From: Pseudomonadota bacterium | GTDB taxonomy: Bacteria; Pseudomonadota; Gammaproteobacteria; Steroidobacterales; Steroidobacteraceae | DNA length: 35,082 nucleotides | Assembly: GCA_947449495.1 (NCBI GenBank) | Contig: CANFSB010000014.1 | Location: 1 to 35,082 of the forward strand | Direction: 5' to 3' | Shown here: one piece after another, positions 1 to 8,689 of the stretch | Numbering within the stretch: the stretch's first letter is position 1 | How the letters are laid out: each line of letters opens with the position of its first letter | Position numbers and translations under genes: made by a program | Notes under the pieces: model-generated | Databases searched by the model: none | Seen by the model: only the letters and a program-made list of their open reading frames with translations | Told to the model about the DNA's origin: nothing

Positions 1-1
1 A

Positions 2-976
2 AGTCTGCACTTTAATCACGCCTGCACCGGCCTTGCTGCCGACGGCACACCGCTGCTGCACGACGCACTGCAGCGCAGGCTGCCCGTGCCGCAGCTGTCA
101 CGTTGGATTGCTGCCGATGGTGCAGGCTCTGCCGTGCGCCATGCGCTACAGGCACGCGGCGTGCTGCAGTCGCAAGAGCAGTACATCGAGCACGACTACA
201 AAGAGCTTGATATCCCTGCAGGCTCGCCCTTGGTGCGGGAAGCGTTGCACATATGGCCGCGCGGCGGCTTCATGCTGATCGCATTGCCCAATGCCGATGG
301 CAGCTTTACGGCCACGCTGTTTTTGGCGCGTGACGGCGCCGTCAGCTTTGCTGCCCTGCAGACTGACGAGGCGGTACAGCAGTTCTTTGCACGCGAGTTT
401 GCCGATGTCGCAAGCCTTATCCCTGCGCTGGCAGCGCAGTTTGCTGCCCATCCACAGAGCCGCTTGGGTAGCGTGTATGCCGCGCCGTGGCATCTGGACG
501 AGAAGCTGCTACTGATCGGTGATGCAGCCCATGCGATGGTGCCGTTTCATGGCCAGGGCATGAACTGTGCGTTTGAAGATTGCCGCATTCTCGATGAGCT
601 GCTGGCAGATGGCGCGCCGCAACCATTTGCCCGCTTCTCTGTGCAGCGCAAGCCCGATGCCGATGCCATCGTGCAGATGGCGCTCGAGAACCACGCCGAG
701 ATGAGCGACAGCGTGCGCAGTGCGCGATTTAATTTGCAGCGTGAGCTGGCCCTGCAGTTACAGCGCCGTCATCCGCACCACTTTGTGCCGCGCTATTCGA
801 TGGTGACGTTTCGCGATGACATCGGCTATGCCACAGCCCTGAACCGCGGCCGTGTGCAGCAGCAGTTGCTAGATGAGATGACGCTACCTGCTGACGATGG
901 CAGCTTGCCCACTGCCGCAGAGCTGAACTGGGCCCACTGGGATGCGCAAGTCGTGGCGCGGCTAACGCCGCTCTAA
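2..976 (+). CDS. kmo: Kynurenine 3-monooxygenase, 3' part (5' end outside window)
   Basis: FAD-dependent aromatic hydroxylase that converts L-kynurenine to 3-hydroxykynurenine with NADPH and O2, in tryptophan catabolism. The frame is open from the first bases, so the Rossmann FAD-binding N-terminus lies upstream and about 324 residues are visible. Visible family marks are the DGAGSAVR segment near visible residue 39, the GDAAHAMVPFHGQGMN flavin-binding motif followed by AFEDC, and the FVPRYSMVTF stretch near the C-terminus. The GDAAHAMVPFHGQG form separates KMO from the wider PHBH-type hydroxylases. An internal GTG at 86 is not the real start because homology continues upstream of it. The stop (974-976) lies inside the 3' end of the convergent folA gene, a 15-base overlap. 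No other kynurenine-pathway gene is visible; partners, if any, would lie upstream. Family assignment is confident. Confidence 0.93.
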   Translation, partial: SLHFNHACTGLAADGTPLLHDALQRRLPVPQLSRWIAADGAGSAVRHALQARGVLQSQEQYIEHDYKELDIPAGSPLVREALHIWPRGGFMLIALPNADGSFTATLFLARDGAVSFAALQTDEAVQQFFAREFADVASLIPALAAQFAAHPQSRLGSVYAAPWHLDEKLLLIGDAAHAMVPFHGQGMNCAFEDCRILDELLADGAPQPFARFSVQRKPDADAIVQMALENHAEMSDSVRSARFNLQRELALQLQRRHPHHFVPRYSMVTFRDDIGYATALNRGRVQQQLLDEMTLPADDGSLPTAAELNWAHWDAQVVARLTPL

Positions 977-1450
977 CACCACAAAACTCATGTCGCAGGC
1001 ATTGCGCTCATCGGCAGCGCGACGCTCGCTGCACGACACTTGCTGCCACTGATCGGCAGGCAACTCCGGGAAGAACGCATCACCGGACACTTGCATGTGC
1101 AGTCGTGTCAGGTGCACGCGCGTGACGCGCGGCAGGGCTAGTTCATAGACCGTCTGGCCGCCGATCACCATGAGCTCGGGTACATCACCGGCTGCAGCCA
1201 ATGCCGCATCCAGCGAGCCAAACACCTCTATGCCTGCTGCAGCAAAGCCGCTGTCGCGGGTCAGCACCAGGTTGCGACGGCCCGGCAAGGGACGGCCAAT
1301 GGCTTCAAAGGTGCGCCGGCCCATCAGCACGGGCTTACCCAGCGTGACCGACTTGAAGTGCTGCAGATCGGCCGGCAGATGCCATGGCATGCCATTGTCT
1401 AGACCGATGACATTGTTCTCGGTGGCTGCCACCACTGCAGTCAGCCGCAT
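962..1450 (-). CDS. folA: Dihydrofolate reductase
   Basis: NADPH-dependent reduction of dihydrofolate to tetrahydrofolate; it regenerates the folate oxidised by thymidylate synthase, whose gene lies about 2.5 kb upstream on the same strand. The 162-residue protein has the usual single-domain length. Visible motifs: NNVIGLDNGMPWHLPADL (residues 12-29) with the catalytic acidic residue Asp28, MGRRTFEAIGRPLPGRRN (43-60) for cofactor and substrate contact, and VIGGQTVYE (95-103). The frame is open further upstream to 1624, but that extension runs into kup and has no family similarity, so the ATG at 1450 is chosen. It starts 2 bases after the kup stop, suggesting translational coupling. The 3' end overlaps kmo by 15 bases in opposite orientation. 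Confidence 0.96.
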   Translation of the reverse strand: MRLTAVVAATENNVIGLDNGMPWHLPADLQHFKSVTLGKPVLMGRRTFEAIGRPLPGRRNLVLTRDSGFAAAGIEVFGSLDAALAAAGDVPELMVIGGQTVYELALPRVTRVHLTRLHMQVSGDAFFPELPADQWQQVSCSERRAADERNACDMSFVVLERR

Positions 1451-1452
1451 GC

Positions 1453-3333
1453 TCAAATCTCGACCTGGGTCACCAGCGCAATAACGCGCCGTTCGGGCAT
1501 GCGGAAAAACTCCGACGCCTGGGTGCTGCGCCGCTGCAACCACGCAAACACGCGGCGTTTGATGCCGGTGTAACCGGTGCGGGTGCGCGGCACCACCAAG
1601 TGCCACCCCACAAAGAACGAGCAATCATCCGAGAACAGCATCAGGCCGCGCGCACGGGCATGCCTGAGCGCATCGCTGACGTCTGGCGTTTCCATGTAGC
1701 CAAAGCGTGCCTTCAGCAACGTCACGTCGGGCCGGATTTGTTCGATCTTCACGCGGTCTGCAGGGTCTTGGCGCGGCGTGCGGGCAATCTCGATATTGAG
1801 GATGACCACATGCTCATGAACGATGTGGTTGTGCTCCAGGTTGCGCAGCAACGCCGTGGGCACGGACTTGGCTGTACTAGCCAGAAACACTGCGGTGCCG
1901 GGCACGCGCTGCGCTTTGTCGAGTAGCGCACCGATCTGATCCAGGGGGATGGCTTCAGCCAGCAGTGCCTTGCGCAGTTGCTGGCGGCCGTTGCGCCAGA
2001 TCATGAAGATGGTGAACAGGAAGCCTGAGAGCACGATGGGTACCCAGGCGCCATCGGCGATCTTGGCCAGATTGCCGAACAGGAAGGTGAAGTCGATGCA
2101 AGCCAGCGGCACAAACACCAGGATGAGGCGCCAGCGCGGCCACTTCCAACTGCTGGCGGCCAATACCGCCCCCAGCATCGTGGTGATGGTCATCGTGCCC
2201 GCCACTGCTGCGCCATAGGCGCCAGCCAGCGCATCGGATGACCCAAAGGCGATCACAAACAGCGCCACAGCCACCATCAGAATGCTGTTGATCACCGGCA
2301 CATAGATTTGGCCTTCCTCGCTCTCAGAGGTCTGCAGCACGCGCACACGCGGCAGAAAATCCAATTGCACGGCTTGGCGTGTCATCGAGAAGGCGCTGGT
2401 AATAACGGCCTGCGAGGCAATGACCGTAGCCAACGTGGCCAGAATGACCATCGCGGGCAACAAGGGCTCGGGCACCAGCGCATACAGCAACTGCGACGGA
2501 GGACCCGGATGCGCCAGCAGCCATGCGCCCTGACCGAAGTAACTCAGCAGCAACGCCGGCCACACCAAACCAAACCACGCCACGCGTACTGGGCCGCGAC
2601 CGAAGTGACCCATGTCGGCATACAGGCCTTCACCGCCGGTCAGTGTAAGAAACACACTGCCGACAATAGCCAGCGCAATGCCAGGGTGACCTGCCAGCAG
2701 CATCGCTGCATAGGCCGGATTAAGCGCTTTGAGCACGGTGGGATTGGCTACCAGCGACACCGCACCAAAGAACCCAATCGACAAAAACCACACCACCATG
2801 ATGGGGCCGAACAGACTGCCCACCTTGGCGGTGCCATAACGCTGAATCGAGAACAGCAACACGATCACCACCAGGGTGAACGGCACGACAGACTTGCTCA
2901 TGTCGGGGTCGATGAGACTGATGCCCTCGACGGCGCTCATCACCGACATGGCCGGTGTGATGAGCGCATCGCAGTAATAGAGGGCGGACCCGAGCACCGC
3001 CAGCACCACCAGGTGCCGCCGCCACTCGCCTCCGCCAGCCACGTGCTTTTGCACCAGCGCAAACAGCGACAAGATGCCGCCCTCGCCTTGGTTATCAGCA
3101 CGCAGGATCAACACCACGTATTTGAGCGTGATGACGACCAACAGACTCCAGAACACCAAAGACAACACACCCAGCACCGTGGCGGCTTGAACCGCCTCGC
3201 CTCCTGCAGCGCTGAGCGTCTTGTCGAGCGCATACAGAGGGCTGGTGCCGATGTCGCCATAGACAACGCCCAATGCACCGAGAACTGCGGTGCCAGTGAT
3301 AGGGCGGCTTGCGCCGCCCGACTGCGCTGACAT
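1453..3333 (-). CDS. kup: Low-affinity potassium uptake protein Kup
   Basis: Inner-membrane K+/H+ symporter of the KUP/HAK/KT family. At 626 residues it matches the family (E. coli Kup is about 620). The N-terminus carries the signature GVVYGDIGTSPLY (residues 22-34) at the start of the first membrane helix. About twelve hydrophobic helices follow, including a conserved GGEGLYADMGHFG segment, and then a hydrophilic cytoplasmic C-terminal domain. The ATG at 3333 has a GAAGG-like ribosome site about 12 bases upstream. The gene lies 21 bases after the SET-domain gene and 2 bases before folA, so it looks like an internal member of the rlmI-lgt-thyA-SET-kup-folA run. Kup is not functionally tied to folate, so its place between thyA and folA is probably an insertion into that pair. 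Confidence 0.95.
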   Translation of the reverse strand: MSAQSGGASRPITGTAVLGALGVVYGDIGTSPLYALDKTLSAAGGEAVQAATVLGVLSLVFWSLLVVITLKYVVLILRADNQGEGGILSLFALVQKHVAGGGEWRRHLVVLAVLGSALYYCDALITPAMSVMSAVEGISLIDPDMSKSVVPFTLVVIVLLFSIQRYGTAKVGSLFGPIMVVWFLSIGFFGAVSLVANPTVLKALNPAYAAMLLAGHPGIALAIVGSVFLTLTGGEGLYADMGHFGRGPVRVAWFGLVWPALLLSYFGQGAWLLAHPGPPSQLLYALVPEPLLPAMVILATLATVIASQAVITSAFSMTRQAVQLDFLPRVRVLQTSESEEGQIYVPVINSILMVAVALFVIAFGSSDALAGAYGAAVAGTMTITTMLGAVLAASSWKWPRWRLILVFVPLACIDFTFLFGNLAKIADGAWVPIVLSGFLFTIFMIWRNGRQQLRKALLAEAIPLDQIGALLDKAQRVPGTAVFLASTAKSVPTALLRNLEHNHIVHEHVVILNIEIARTPRQDPADRVKIEQIRPDVTLLKARFGYMETPDVSDALRHARARGLMLFSDDCSFFVGWHLVVPRTRTGYTGIKRRVFAWLQRRSTQASEFFRMPERRVIALVTQVEI

Positions 3334-3354
3334 GGTGTGCTGTGCCTTCAGCGA

Positions 3355-4017
3355 TTAACGCGCAGAGCGCTTTTTCGCTGCCTTCTTGGCTTTCTTGCCT
3401 GCCTTCTTGCCGGCTTTCTTGCCTGCCTTCTTGGCCGCCTTCTTGCCGGCTTTCTTGGCCGCCTTCTTGGCTACCTTTTTCTTCTTTTTAGGCTTGGGAC
3501 GCTTGGCAGGCCACAGCATGGTGCCGCGGCACTTGGGCGCGCCACAACGGCAGGCATAGATCTCATCGACATTGGGCGGATCGTTCTTGTCACGACCAAT
3601 CTGATAGTCGTAACCGAGCTCTTCGCCCTTCTTGATGTCCTTGATGGCATCAATGTAGACGCGGCCCTTCTCCACCGTCGACTCGCAGTTCTCGGCGCAG
3701 GAGTGGTTGATGTAACGCGCATCGTTACCACCCACACCGCCGTCGATTACCGTCTTGCGGTCAACGATGAACAGGAAGGTATGGTTGTCGTTGACGTCAT
3801 AGCCTTCGTAACGCTTGTCCGACTCGGCCCAAGTGATGCGGTCACCCACGTACTCGCTGATGCGTGTGCCCTTGGGGATGTCCTTGCGGGCAAAGCAACC
3901 CTTGCCGTGCACCTTGGAGTTGCGCACCAGGAACCACGGGTTGAGCTTGTAGGGATCCGGCGCGAGCCGGGGTTCTTTTTTGGCCTTCTTGGCGGCCTTT
4001 TTGCGCTGGGTAGCCAT
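3355..4017 (-). CDS. SET-domain protein-lysine methyltransferase with H1-like tail
   Basis: A 220-residue protein. A short Lys/Ala-rich head (residues 2-15) precedes a SET domain (about 25-165). SET marks are GKGCFA (39-43 region), RYINHSCAENC (101-111), GEELGYDY (132-138) and a post-SET cluster CRCGAPKCRGTM (156-167). The cysteines of this cluster, with the one in NHSC, normally bind zinc. SET enzymes transfer methyl groups from S-adenosylmethionine to lysines. The tail (about 171-220) is almost only Lys, Ala and Gly, in repeated KKAG/KKAA units like histone H1 or AlgP-type nucleoid proteins, and probably binds DNA or another polyanion. The ATG at 4017 lies 1 base after the thyA stop and has no good ribosome site, suggesting coupled translation. 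The frame extends upstream to 4050, but inside thyA. The substrate is unknown; self-methylation of the tail or methylation of nucleoid or ribosomal proteins is inference. Confidence 0.9.
   Translation of the reverse strand: MATQRKKAAKKAKKEPRLAPDPYKLNPWFLVRNSKVHGKGCFARKDIPKGTRISEYVGDRITWAESDKRYEGYDVNDNHTFLFIVDRKTVIDGGVGGNDARYINHSCAENCESTVEKGRVYIDAIKDIKKGEELGYDYQIGRDKNDPPNVDEIYACRCGAPKCRGTMLWPAKRPKPKKKKKVAKKAAKKAGKKAAKKAGKKAGKKAGKKAKKAAKKRSAR
3370..3474 (-). repeat. Imperfect 12-base repeats coding a KKAG/KKAA tail
   Basis: Tandem, imperfect units built from two lysine codons followed by alanine and glycine or alanine codons, read on the minus strand. On the plus strand it appears as alternating GCCTTCTTG and GCTTTCTTG blocks. 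It lies wholly inside the SET gene and encodes its basic tail. Near-identical 12-base units are prone to slippage, so tail length may vary between strains. Confidence 0.8.
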
Positions 4018-4018
4018 G

Positions 4019-4813
4019 TCAGACCGCGACCGGGGCCTTGATGGCCGCATGATGCTGATAGTTCACGAACTGTATGTCCTCTGCTTGGTAATCGAACAAA
4101 GAATCGGGCCTGCGCAACAGATGCAGGCTTGGAGCGGGAAACGGTTGGCGTGAAAGCTGCTCATCAGCCTGCGCCAGATGATTGAGATACAGGTGGCAAT
4201 CGCCACCAGACCAGATGAATTCACCCGGCTGCAGATCGCACTGCTGCGCCACCAAGTGCGTGAGCAGCGCATAGCTTGCGATGTTGAAGGGTACGCCCAG
4301 AAACACATCGGCACTGCGCTGATACAGCTGGCACGACAAGCGTCCGTCAGCAACATGGAACTGAAACAGCACGTGGCAAGGCTGCAGCGCCATGCGCGGT
4401 AATTCGCCCACATTCCACGCACTGACCAACAACCGGCGTGAATCCGGATCGCGACGCAGCGTGGCAATAAGATCACTCATCTGGTCGATGACACGACCGT
4501 CGGCGGCCTGCCAGCCGCGCCATTGGCGGCCATACACAGGCCCCAACTCACCGTTGTCATCGGCCCACTCGTCCCAGATGCTCACGCCGTTCTGGCGCAA
4601 ATAGGCCGTGTTGGTATCTCCGCGCAGGAACCACAGCAGCTCGTGCACGATGGAAGGCAGGTGCAGACGCTTGGTCGTGACCAGCGGAAAGCCTGCAGCC
4701 AGATCAAAGCGCGCCTGCCAACCAAACAGCGACAAAGTACCTGTGCCGGTGCGATCTGCTTTGCGAACACCGCGCTCACGCACGGCACGCAACAGGTCTA
4801 GATACGCATTCAT
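4019..4813 (-). CDS. thyA: Thymidylate synthase
   Basis: Methylates dUMP to dTMP using methylene-tetrahydrofolate, producing dihydrofolate that FolA recycles. The 264-residue length equals that of E. coli ThyA, and the alignment is close along its whole length. Visible: [11 protein letters not shown] (21-31), [17 protein letters not shown] (52-68), the catalytic cysteine Cys146 in [28 protein letters not shown] and the C-terminal APVAV. The start ATG overlaps the lgt stop by the ATGA arrangement (4810-4813), a conserved lgt-thyA pairing in gammaproteobacteria. The stop is followed after one base by the SET gene start. Confidence 0.98.
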   Translation of the reverse strand: MNAYLDLLRAVRERGVRKADRTGTGTLSLFGWQARFDLAAGFPLVTTKRLHLPSIVHELLWFLRGDTNTAYLRQNGVSIWDEWADDNGELGPVYGRQWRGWQAADGRVIDQMSDLIATLRRDPDSRRLLVSAWNVGELPRMALQPCHVLFQFHVADGRLSCQLYQRSADVFLGVPFNIASYALLTHLVAQQCDLQPGEFIWSGGDCHLYLNHLAQADEQLSRQPFPAPSLHLLRRPDSLFDYQAEDIQFVNYQHHAAIKAPVAV

Positions 4814-5628
4814 GCGCCGGCAATCCAGTTGCCCGAAGGCTGTGGATTAAGGCGTGCGCGCAGCATCAGCCACAGGCCACCGATCAGCATGGGTAAAGAC
4901 AGCAACATGCCCATGGTGAACCACTCGCCCATCAGGTAGCCCAGCTGTGCATCGGGCTCGCGCACGAACTCAACGCCGATGCGCACTGCGCCATACCAAG
5001 CCAGGAATAAGCCGCCCACCGCACCGCGGGCCCGCGGCTTGGCCGAGAACCACCACAGCACCACGAACAGCAGCAAGCCTTCGAGCAGCGCTTCGTAGAG
5101 CTGCGAGGCATGACGCACTGCCGGCAATTGCCCGGGCCCGGCTTGCACCAGAAAACCCCAAGGCACGGTAGTGGGCGCGCCCCACAACTCGCCGTTGATG
5201 AAGTTGCCGATGCGGCCGGCCATGAAGCCTAGGCCAGGCAAGGCCGCAGCAAAATCACCCATATCGAGAAAATGGCGCTTGCGCTTGCGCCCGAACAGCA
5301 GCAGCGCCAACAACACACCCAACAACGCGCCATGGAAGGACATGCCGCCCTGCCAGATCTTGATGGGATACCAAGGATCGAGCCGCCAGAAGCCCAGGCC
5401 ATAAAACAGGATGTAGCCGATGCGGCCACCGGCGATGACGCCCAGCATCAGCCAGAACACCAGGTCATCGACTTCGATCGGTGTCCACGTGCTGCGCAGG
5501 TCTGCTGCGCGACGGCGCGCCAGCCACCAGGCCACAGCAAAGCCGATGACATACATGATCCCGTACCAATGGATCTGCAACGGGCCCAGATGCAGCGCGA
5601 CGGGATCAATGTGCGGATACACCAACAT
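4810..5628 (-). CDS. lgt: Prolipoprotein diacylglyceryl transferase
   Basis: Inner-membrane enzyme that transfers diacylglycerol from phosphatidylglycerol to the lipobox cysteine of prolipoproteins, the first step of lipoprotein maturation. The 272-residue protein has about seven hydrophobic segments. Family marks are IHWYGIMY (19-26), [11 protein letters not shown] (94-104) with His99, the Lgt signature [13 protein letters not shown] (138-150) with the essential Arg and Glu, and RHASQLYEA (172-180). The start lies 27 bases after the rlmI stop. A TAGAAT hexamer lies in that gap, so a weak internal promoter is possible but has no recognisable -35 partner. The stop overlaps the thyA start by four bases. 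Confidence 0.97.
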   Translation of the reverse strand: MLVYPHIDPVALHLGPLQIHWYGIMYVIGFAVAWWLARRRAADLRSTWTPIEVDDLVFWLMLGVIAGGRIGYILFYGLGFWRLDPWYPIKIWQGGMSFHGALLGVLLALLLFGRKRKRHFLDMGDFAAALPGLGFMAGRIGNFINGELWGAPTTVPWGFLVQAGPGQLPAVRHASQLYEALLEGLLLFVVLWWFSAKPRARGAVGGLFLAWYGAVRIGVEFVREPDAQLGYLMGEWFTMGMLLSLPMLIGGLWLMLRARLNPQPSGNWIAGA

Positions 5629-5655
5629 GACGTGATTCTAGCCTGTAACGCGGCG

Positions 5656-6861
5656 TCAGCCGGTAATGTGGCAAAACACTGACTTGAGATAACGCGATTC
5701 CGGGATTGCCGGGTGCACCGGATGATCGGGGGACTGGCCACCGAACTCCAACACCCGCGCTTCGCGCCCGGCTGCAGCGGCCGCGGACTGCACCAACTCG
5801 GGCAGGCTGTCGTGCGGCAGGTGCCAGGAGCAGGAGCAACTGACCAGCACACCGGGGTCGTTGAGCAAACGGATCGCCAACTGGTTGAGCTTGCGATAGG
5901 CAGCCTCACCCTGCGGCAGATCGCGACGGCGCTTGATAAACGCCGGCGGATCGACGATGACCACATCAAACCTCTCGCCGGCGGCACGCAGCTGCTCCAG
6001 CGCCTGAAAGGCATCGGCCTTGATGACATCGACCGTCATGCCGTTGGCAGTGGCATTGCGCTGCGCCCAGTCCAGTGCCTGCTGGGACGAATCCACACAG
6101 GTGGCACGCGCTGCGCCGTGATGCAGCGCCGTCAGCGCCCAGGCACCCACATAGCTGCACACATCGAGCACCCGCGCACCCTTGGGCAGGTAACGACGCA
6201 GGCGCTCGCGGTTGGCCGTCTGGTCATAGAACCAACCGGTTTTCTGGCCAGCGGCCAACGGGGCCTGCAGGTGCAGCCCCGCCTCAATCACCTCGATGTG
6301 ATCGGGTATCTCGCCGGCGGCCACCACCACTTCGTGGGGCAACTGCTCCAGGTCGCGGGCAGAGCCGTCGTTCTTCCAGACCAGCACACGCGGTGCGACC
6401 ACTTCATGCAAAGCCGCTTCGATGAGCGGGCGCAAACGCTCCATGCCCAGCGTGGCCAACTGGCCCACCAGCACATCGCCATAGCGATCTACAACCAAGC
6501 CGGGCAAACCATCTGACTCGCCAAACACCAGCCGATAGCAGCGATCGGCATATAAGCGCTCGCGTAGTGCTAACGCCGACTGCAACCGGCGTCGGAGCAG
6601 GTTTGCATCGATGGGCTGGGCTTCGTCGCGGCTGAGGATGCGGGCGCTGATCAGTGCCTGCGGATTGACGCAGCCATAGCCGACAAACTGGTCGCGGTGA
6701 TTGACGATGCGCGCGGGCGCGCCAGGGGCAAAACCCGTCAGCGGTGTGGCAACCGTATCAACCTCATTGGAGAACACCCAGAGGTGGCCGGCGCGCAGGC
6801 GCTTGTCTTCGTTGCGCTTGAGGCGCAGCACGGGAAGCGCGTTTGCTGAGAGTTCGGACAT
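5656..6861 (-). CDS. rlmI: 23S rRNA (cytosine-C5) methyltransferase, RlmI type
   Basis: SAM-dependent rRNA methyltransferase; in E. coli RlmI methylates C1962 of 23S rRNA. The 401-residue protein has an N-terminal PUA-like RNA-binding domain (about 1-80, with HLWVFSNEVD), then the linker motif FGESDGLPGLVVDRYGDVL (113-131) and GQKTGWFYDQ (205-214). The Rossmann methyltransferase domain follows, with VLDVCSYVGA (231-240) for SAM, VDPPAF (303-308) and the catalytic cysteine motif SCSCS (341-345). It is the first gene of the minus-strand run towards folA and diverges from the DUF255 gene across 61 bases. The ribosome site at the ATG is weak. The close relative RlmK/L is excluded because there is no THUMP domain. 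Confidence 0.92.
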   Translation of the reverse strand: MSELSANALPVLRLKRNEDKRLRAGHLWVFSNEVDTVATPLTGFAPGAPARIVNHRDQFVGYGCVNPQALISARILSRDEAQPIDANLLRRRLQSALALRERLYADRCYRLVFGESDGLPGLVVDRYGDVLVGQLATLGMERLRPLIEAALHEVVAPRVLVWKNDGSARDLEQLPHEVVVAAGEIPDHIEVIEAGLHLQAPLAAGQKTGWFYDQTANRERLRRYLPKGARVLDVCSYVGAWALTALHHGAARATCVDSSQQALDWAQRNATANGMTVDVIKADAFQALEQLRAAGERFDVVIVDPPAFIKRRRDLPQGEAAYRKLNQLAIRLLNDPGVLVSCSCSWHLPHDSLPELVQSAAAAAGREARVLEFGGQSPDHPVHPAIPESRYLKSVFCHITG

Positions 6862-6922
6862 CGTGTGGCAGTGACCGTCTTGCGTATAGTGGCGCGCATT
6901 CTACGTCAGGAGCTCCTTGTCC
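6862..6922. promoter_or_regulatory. Divergent promoter region, rlmI / DUF255 gene
   Basis: The only 5' non-coding space for the six-gene minus-strand run and for the DUF255 gene. On the minus strand TAGAAT (6898-6903) could be a -10 box about 37 bases from the rlmI ATG. On the plus strand TATAGT (6885-6890) is a possible -10 box. Neither has a convincing -35 box at the right distance. A strong ribosome site AGGAG (6908-6912) serves the plus-strand gene. Promoter positions are inference. Confidence 0.35.
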
Positions 6923-8689
6923 ATGAGCGAACCGCAGACCGGCCGGCCAGGCTCCCGGCTGGCGGGCCAAAGCAGCACCCACCTGCAGCACCACGCGCAG
7001 GATCTGGTGCAGTGGTATCCGTGGGGCCCCGAGGCACTGAGCGCTGCGCGCGACAGCGGCAAACCGATCCTGCTGTCGATCAACTACAGCGGGTGCCATT
7101 GGTGCGACGTGATGACGCGCGAGAGCTTCAACGACGCTGCCACGGCACAGCTGATGAACTCCCTGTTCGTCAATATCCTGGTCGATCGCGATGAGCGCCC
7201 GGACTTGGATCGCATCTATCAGGTTGCGCATCAGCTGCTGACACGCCATGGCGGCGGTTGGCCGCTGACCATGTTCCTGATGCCCGATGACCAGATGCCC
7301 TTCTTTGGCGGCAGCTACTTTCCAGTGCAAGCCCACGACGGCATGCCGGCCTTTGCCGCTGTGCTGCAGCGTGTAGCGCAATATTTCAACGAGCAACGCG
7401 GCGGCTTGCAGCAGCAGAACGCTGCCCTGCGCGAGGCCATGCGCGAAGCCGATGCCGTGGGCGCGGCACTGCCGTTGGAGCCGCGCTCCTTGGCGGCGGC
7501 GCGCCAGGCGCTACAAGCGCGCTATGACCGCAATAACGGCGGCTGGGGCGATGCCCCCAAGTTCCCGCATGCACCGCGCATAGACCGGCTGCTGCGGGAT
7601 TGGCATGCAACCGCCTTTGATGCCGTGCCGGATCTGCAAGCGCTGTTTCTAGCCAGTATGGCCTTACAGCGCATGGCCGAATCGCCTTTGCGCGACCGGC
7701 AGGATGGCGGCTTTTATCGCTATTGCCTGACAGCTGACTGGCAGCAACCAGAGCTGGAGAAGTCCGTTGCCGACAATGCCTGCCTGCTACAGGTGTATGC
7801 CGATGCCGCGCGTGCAACCGGCGAAGCGCTGTTTACCGAGGTCGCAGCAGGTATAGCAACTTGGCTGCAGCATCAAAAGCCAATGCGTCAGGGGGCGCAC
7901 ATTGCCCTAGCACTACTGACTGCAGCCCCTGCGCTGCGCGATGACACACTGGTGCTGCACGCCACTGCAGTGCTGCAGCAACTTCGCCAGCAGCACTGGC
8001 ACAGCGGCCGCTTGCACCGCGGCAACAGCGCCAACAGCCTGCCGGCCAGCCTCGATGATCATGCGATGTTGCTGGCCGCTTTGCTGGCGCTGCAGACACG
8101 GCAGTTTGATGCGCCGATGTTGCACTGGGCGGGCGAATTGGGCGATCTGCTGCTGTCGCACTTTGCAGACTCGAGCGAAGGTGGGTTCTTCTTTACGGCA
8201 GAGGATCACGAGCCGTTGATCCACCGCAGCCGCATCCTGGCCGACGATGCCCTGCCTGCCGGCAATTCGATAGCCATCCGCACGCTGCAGCAGCTCGGCG
8301 GTCTGCTGGGTGAACAGCGCTGGATCGATGCCGCACGCGCTGCACTGCAAGTGTGCCTGGGCCGCGCCATCCAACAGCCTTTGGCACATGCCAGCCTGTT
8401 CACGGCACTGCAAGAAGCCGTGCATCTGCCGCTGTATGTGGTGGTGCGTGGCGACGCTTTGCAGCGCGACAGCTGGCGCAGCACGCTGGATCGGCTGTAC
8501 ATGCCACGGGTGATGGTCTTGTACATCGACACCACTGCCACCGACCTGCCTACATCACTGGGTGCCTGCACCGCAGCACCGGGTGAAACAGTCGCGTGGC
8601 TGTGGCAGACAGGGCAATCCGCGCAAGCCTTTGCAGCACCGGTACTGCTGCTCGATGCGCTGCGCGCCGCACAGCAGACAACTGGCTAA
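6923..8689 (+). CDS. DUF255 / YyaL-type thioredoxin-fold protein
   Basis: A 588-residue protein of the DUF255 (SPATA20/YyaL) family: an N-terminal thioredoxin-like domain followed by an alpha/alpha barrel resembling N-acylglucosamine 2-epimerases. The function of the family is not established. Visible marks are QWYPWGPEAL (30-39), the redox-type motif SGCHWCDVM (56-64) with Cys58 and Cys61, VDRDERPDLDRIY (87-99), GGWPLTMFL and GGSYFP. The ATG at 6923 has AGGAG 10 bases upstream; a TTG six bases earlier is in frame but less likely. It is about 100 residues shorter than usual members. The C-terminus lacks the paired cysteines usually seen near the family end and reads WLWQTGQSAQAFAAPV there instead. 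The stop directly abuts the stop of the convergent HIT gene. Confidence 0.88.
   Translation: MSEPQTGRPGSRLAGQSSTHLQHHAQDLVQWYPWGPEALSAARDSGKPILLSINYSGCHWCDVMTRESFNDAATAQLMNSLFVNILVDRDERPDLDRIYQVAHQLLTRHGGGWPLTMFLMPDDQMPFFGGSYFPVQAHDGMPAFAAVLQRVAQYFNEQRGGLQQQNAALREAMREADAVGAALPLEPRSLAAARQALQARYDRNNGGWGDAPKFPHAPRIDRLLRDWHATAFDAVPDLQALFLASMALQRMAESPLRDRQDGGFYRYCLTADWQQPELEKSVADNACLLQVYADAARATGEALFTEVAAGIATWLQHQKPMRQGAHIALALLTAAPALRDDTLVLHATAVLQQLRQQHWHSGRLHRGNSANSLPASLDDHAMLLAALLALQTRQFDAPMLHWAGELGDLLLSHFADSSEGGFFFTAEDHEPLIHRSRILADDALPAGNSIAIRTLQQLGGLLGEQRWIDAARAALQVCLGRAIQQPLAHASLFTALQEAVHLPLYVVVRGDALQRDSWRSTLDRLYMPRVMVLYIDTTATDLPTSLGACTAAPGETVAWLWQTGQSAQAFAAPVLLLDALRAAQQTTG

Noticed and set aside
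1451-1624. N-terminal extension of FolA to 1624
   Set aside because: Lies within kup, has no dihydrofolate reductase similarity, and the ATG at 1450 gives the canonical start.
2308-3330. 340-codon open frame opposite kup
   Set aside because: His/Gln/Arg-rich complement of a hydrophobic gene; no recognisable domain.
3370-3474. Possible CRISPR-like or minisatellite repeat
   Set aside because: Units are contiguous, 12 bases, in frame and without unique spacers; they code the basic tail of the SET protein.
3337-4041. 234-codon hydrophobic open frame opposite the SET gene
   Set aside because: Leucine-rich start is just the complement of the Lys/Ala repeat; the SET reading has all family motifs.
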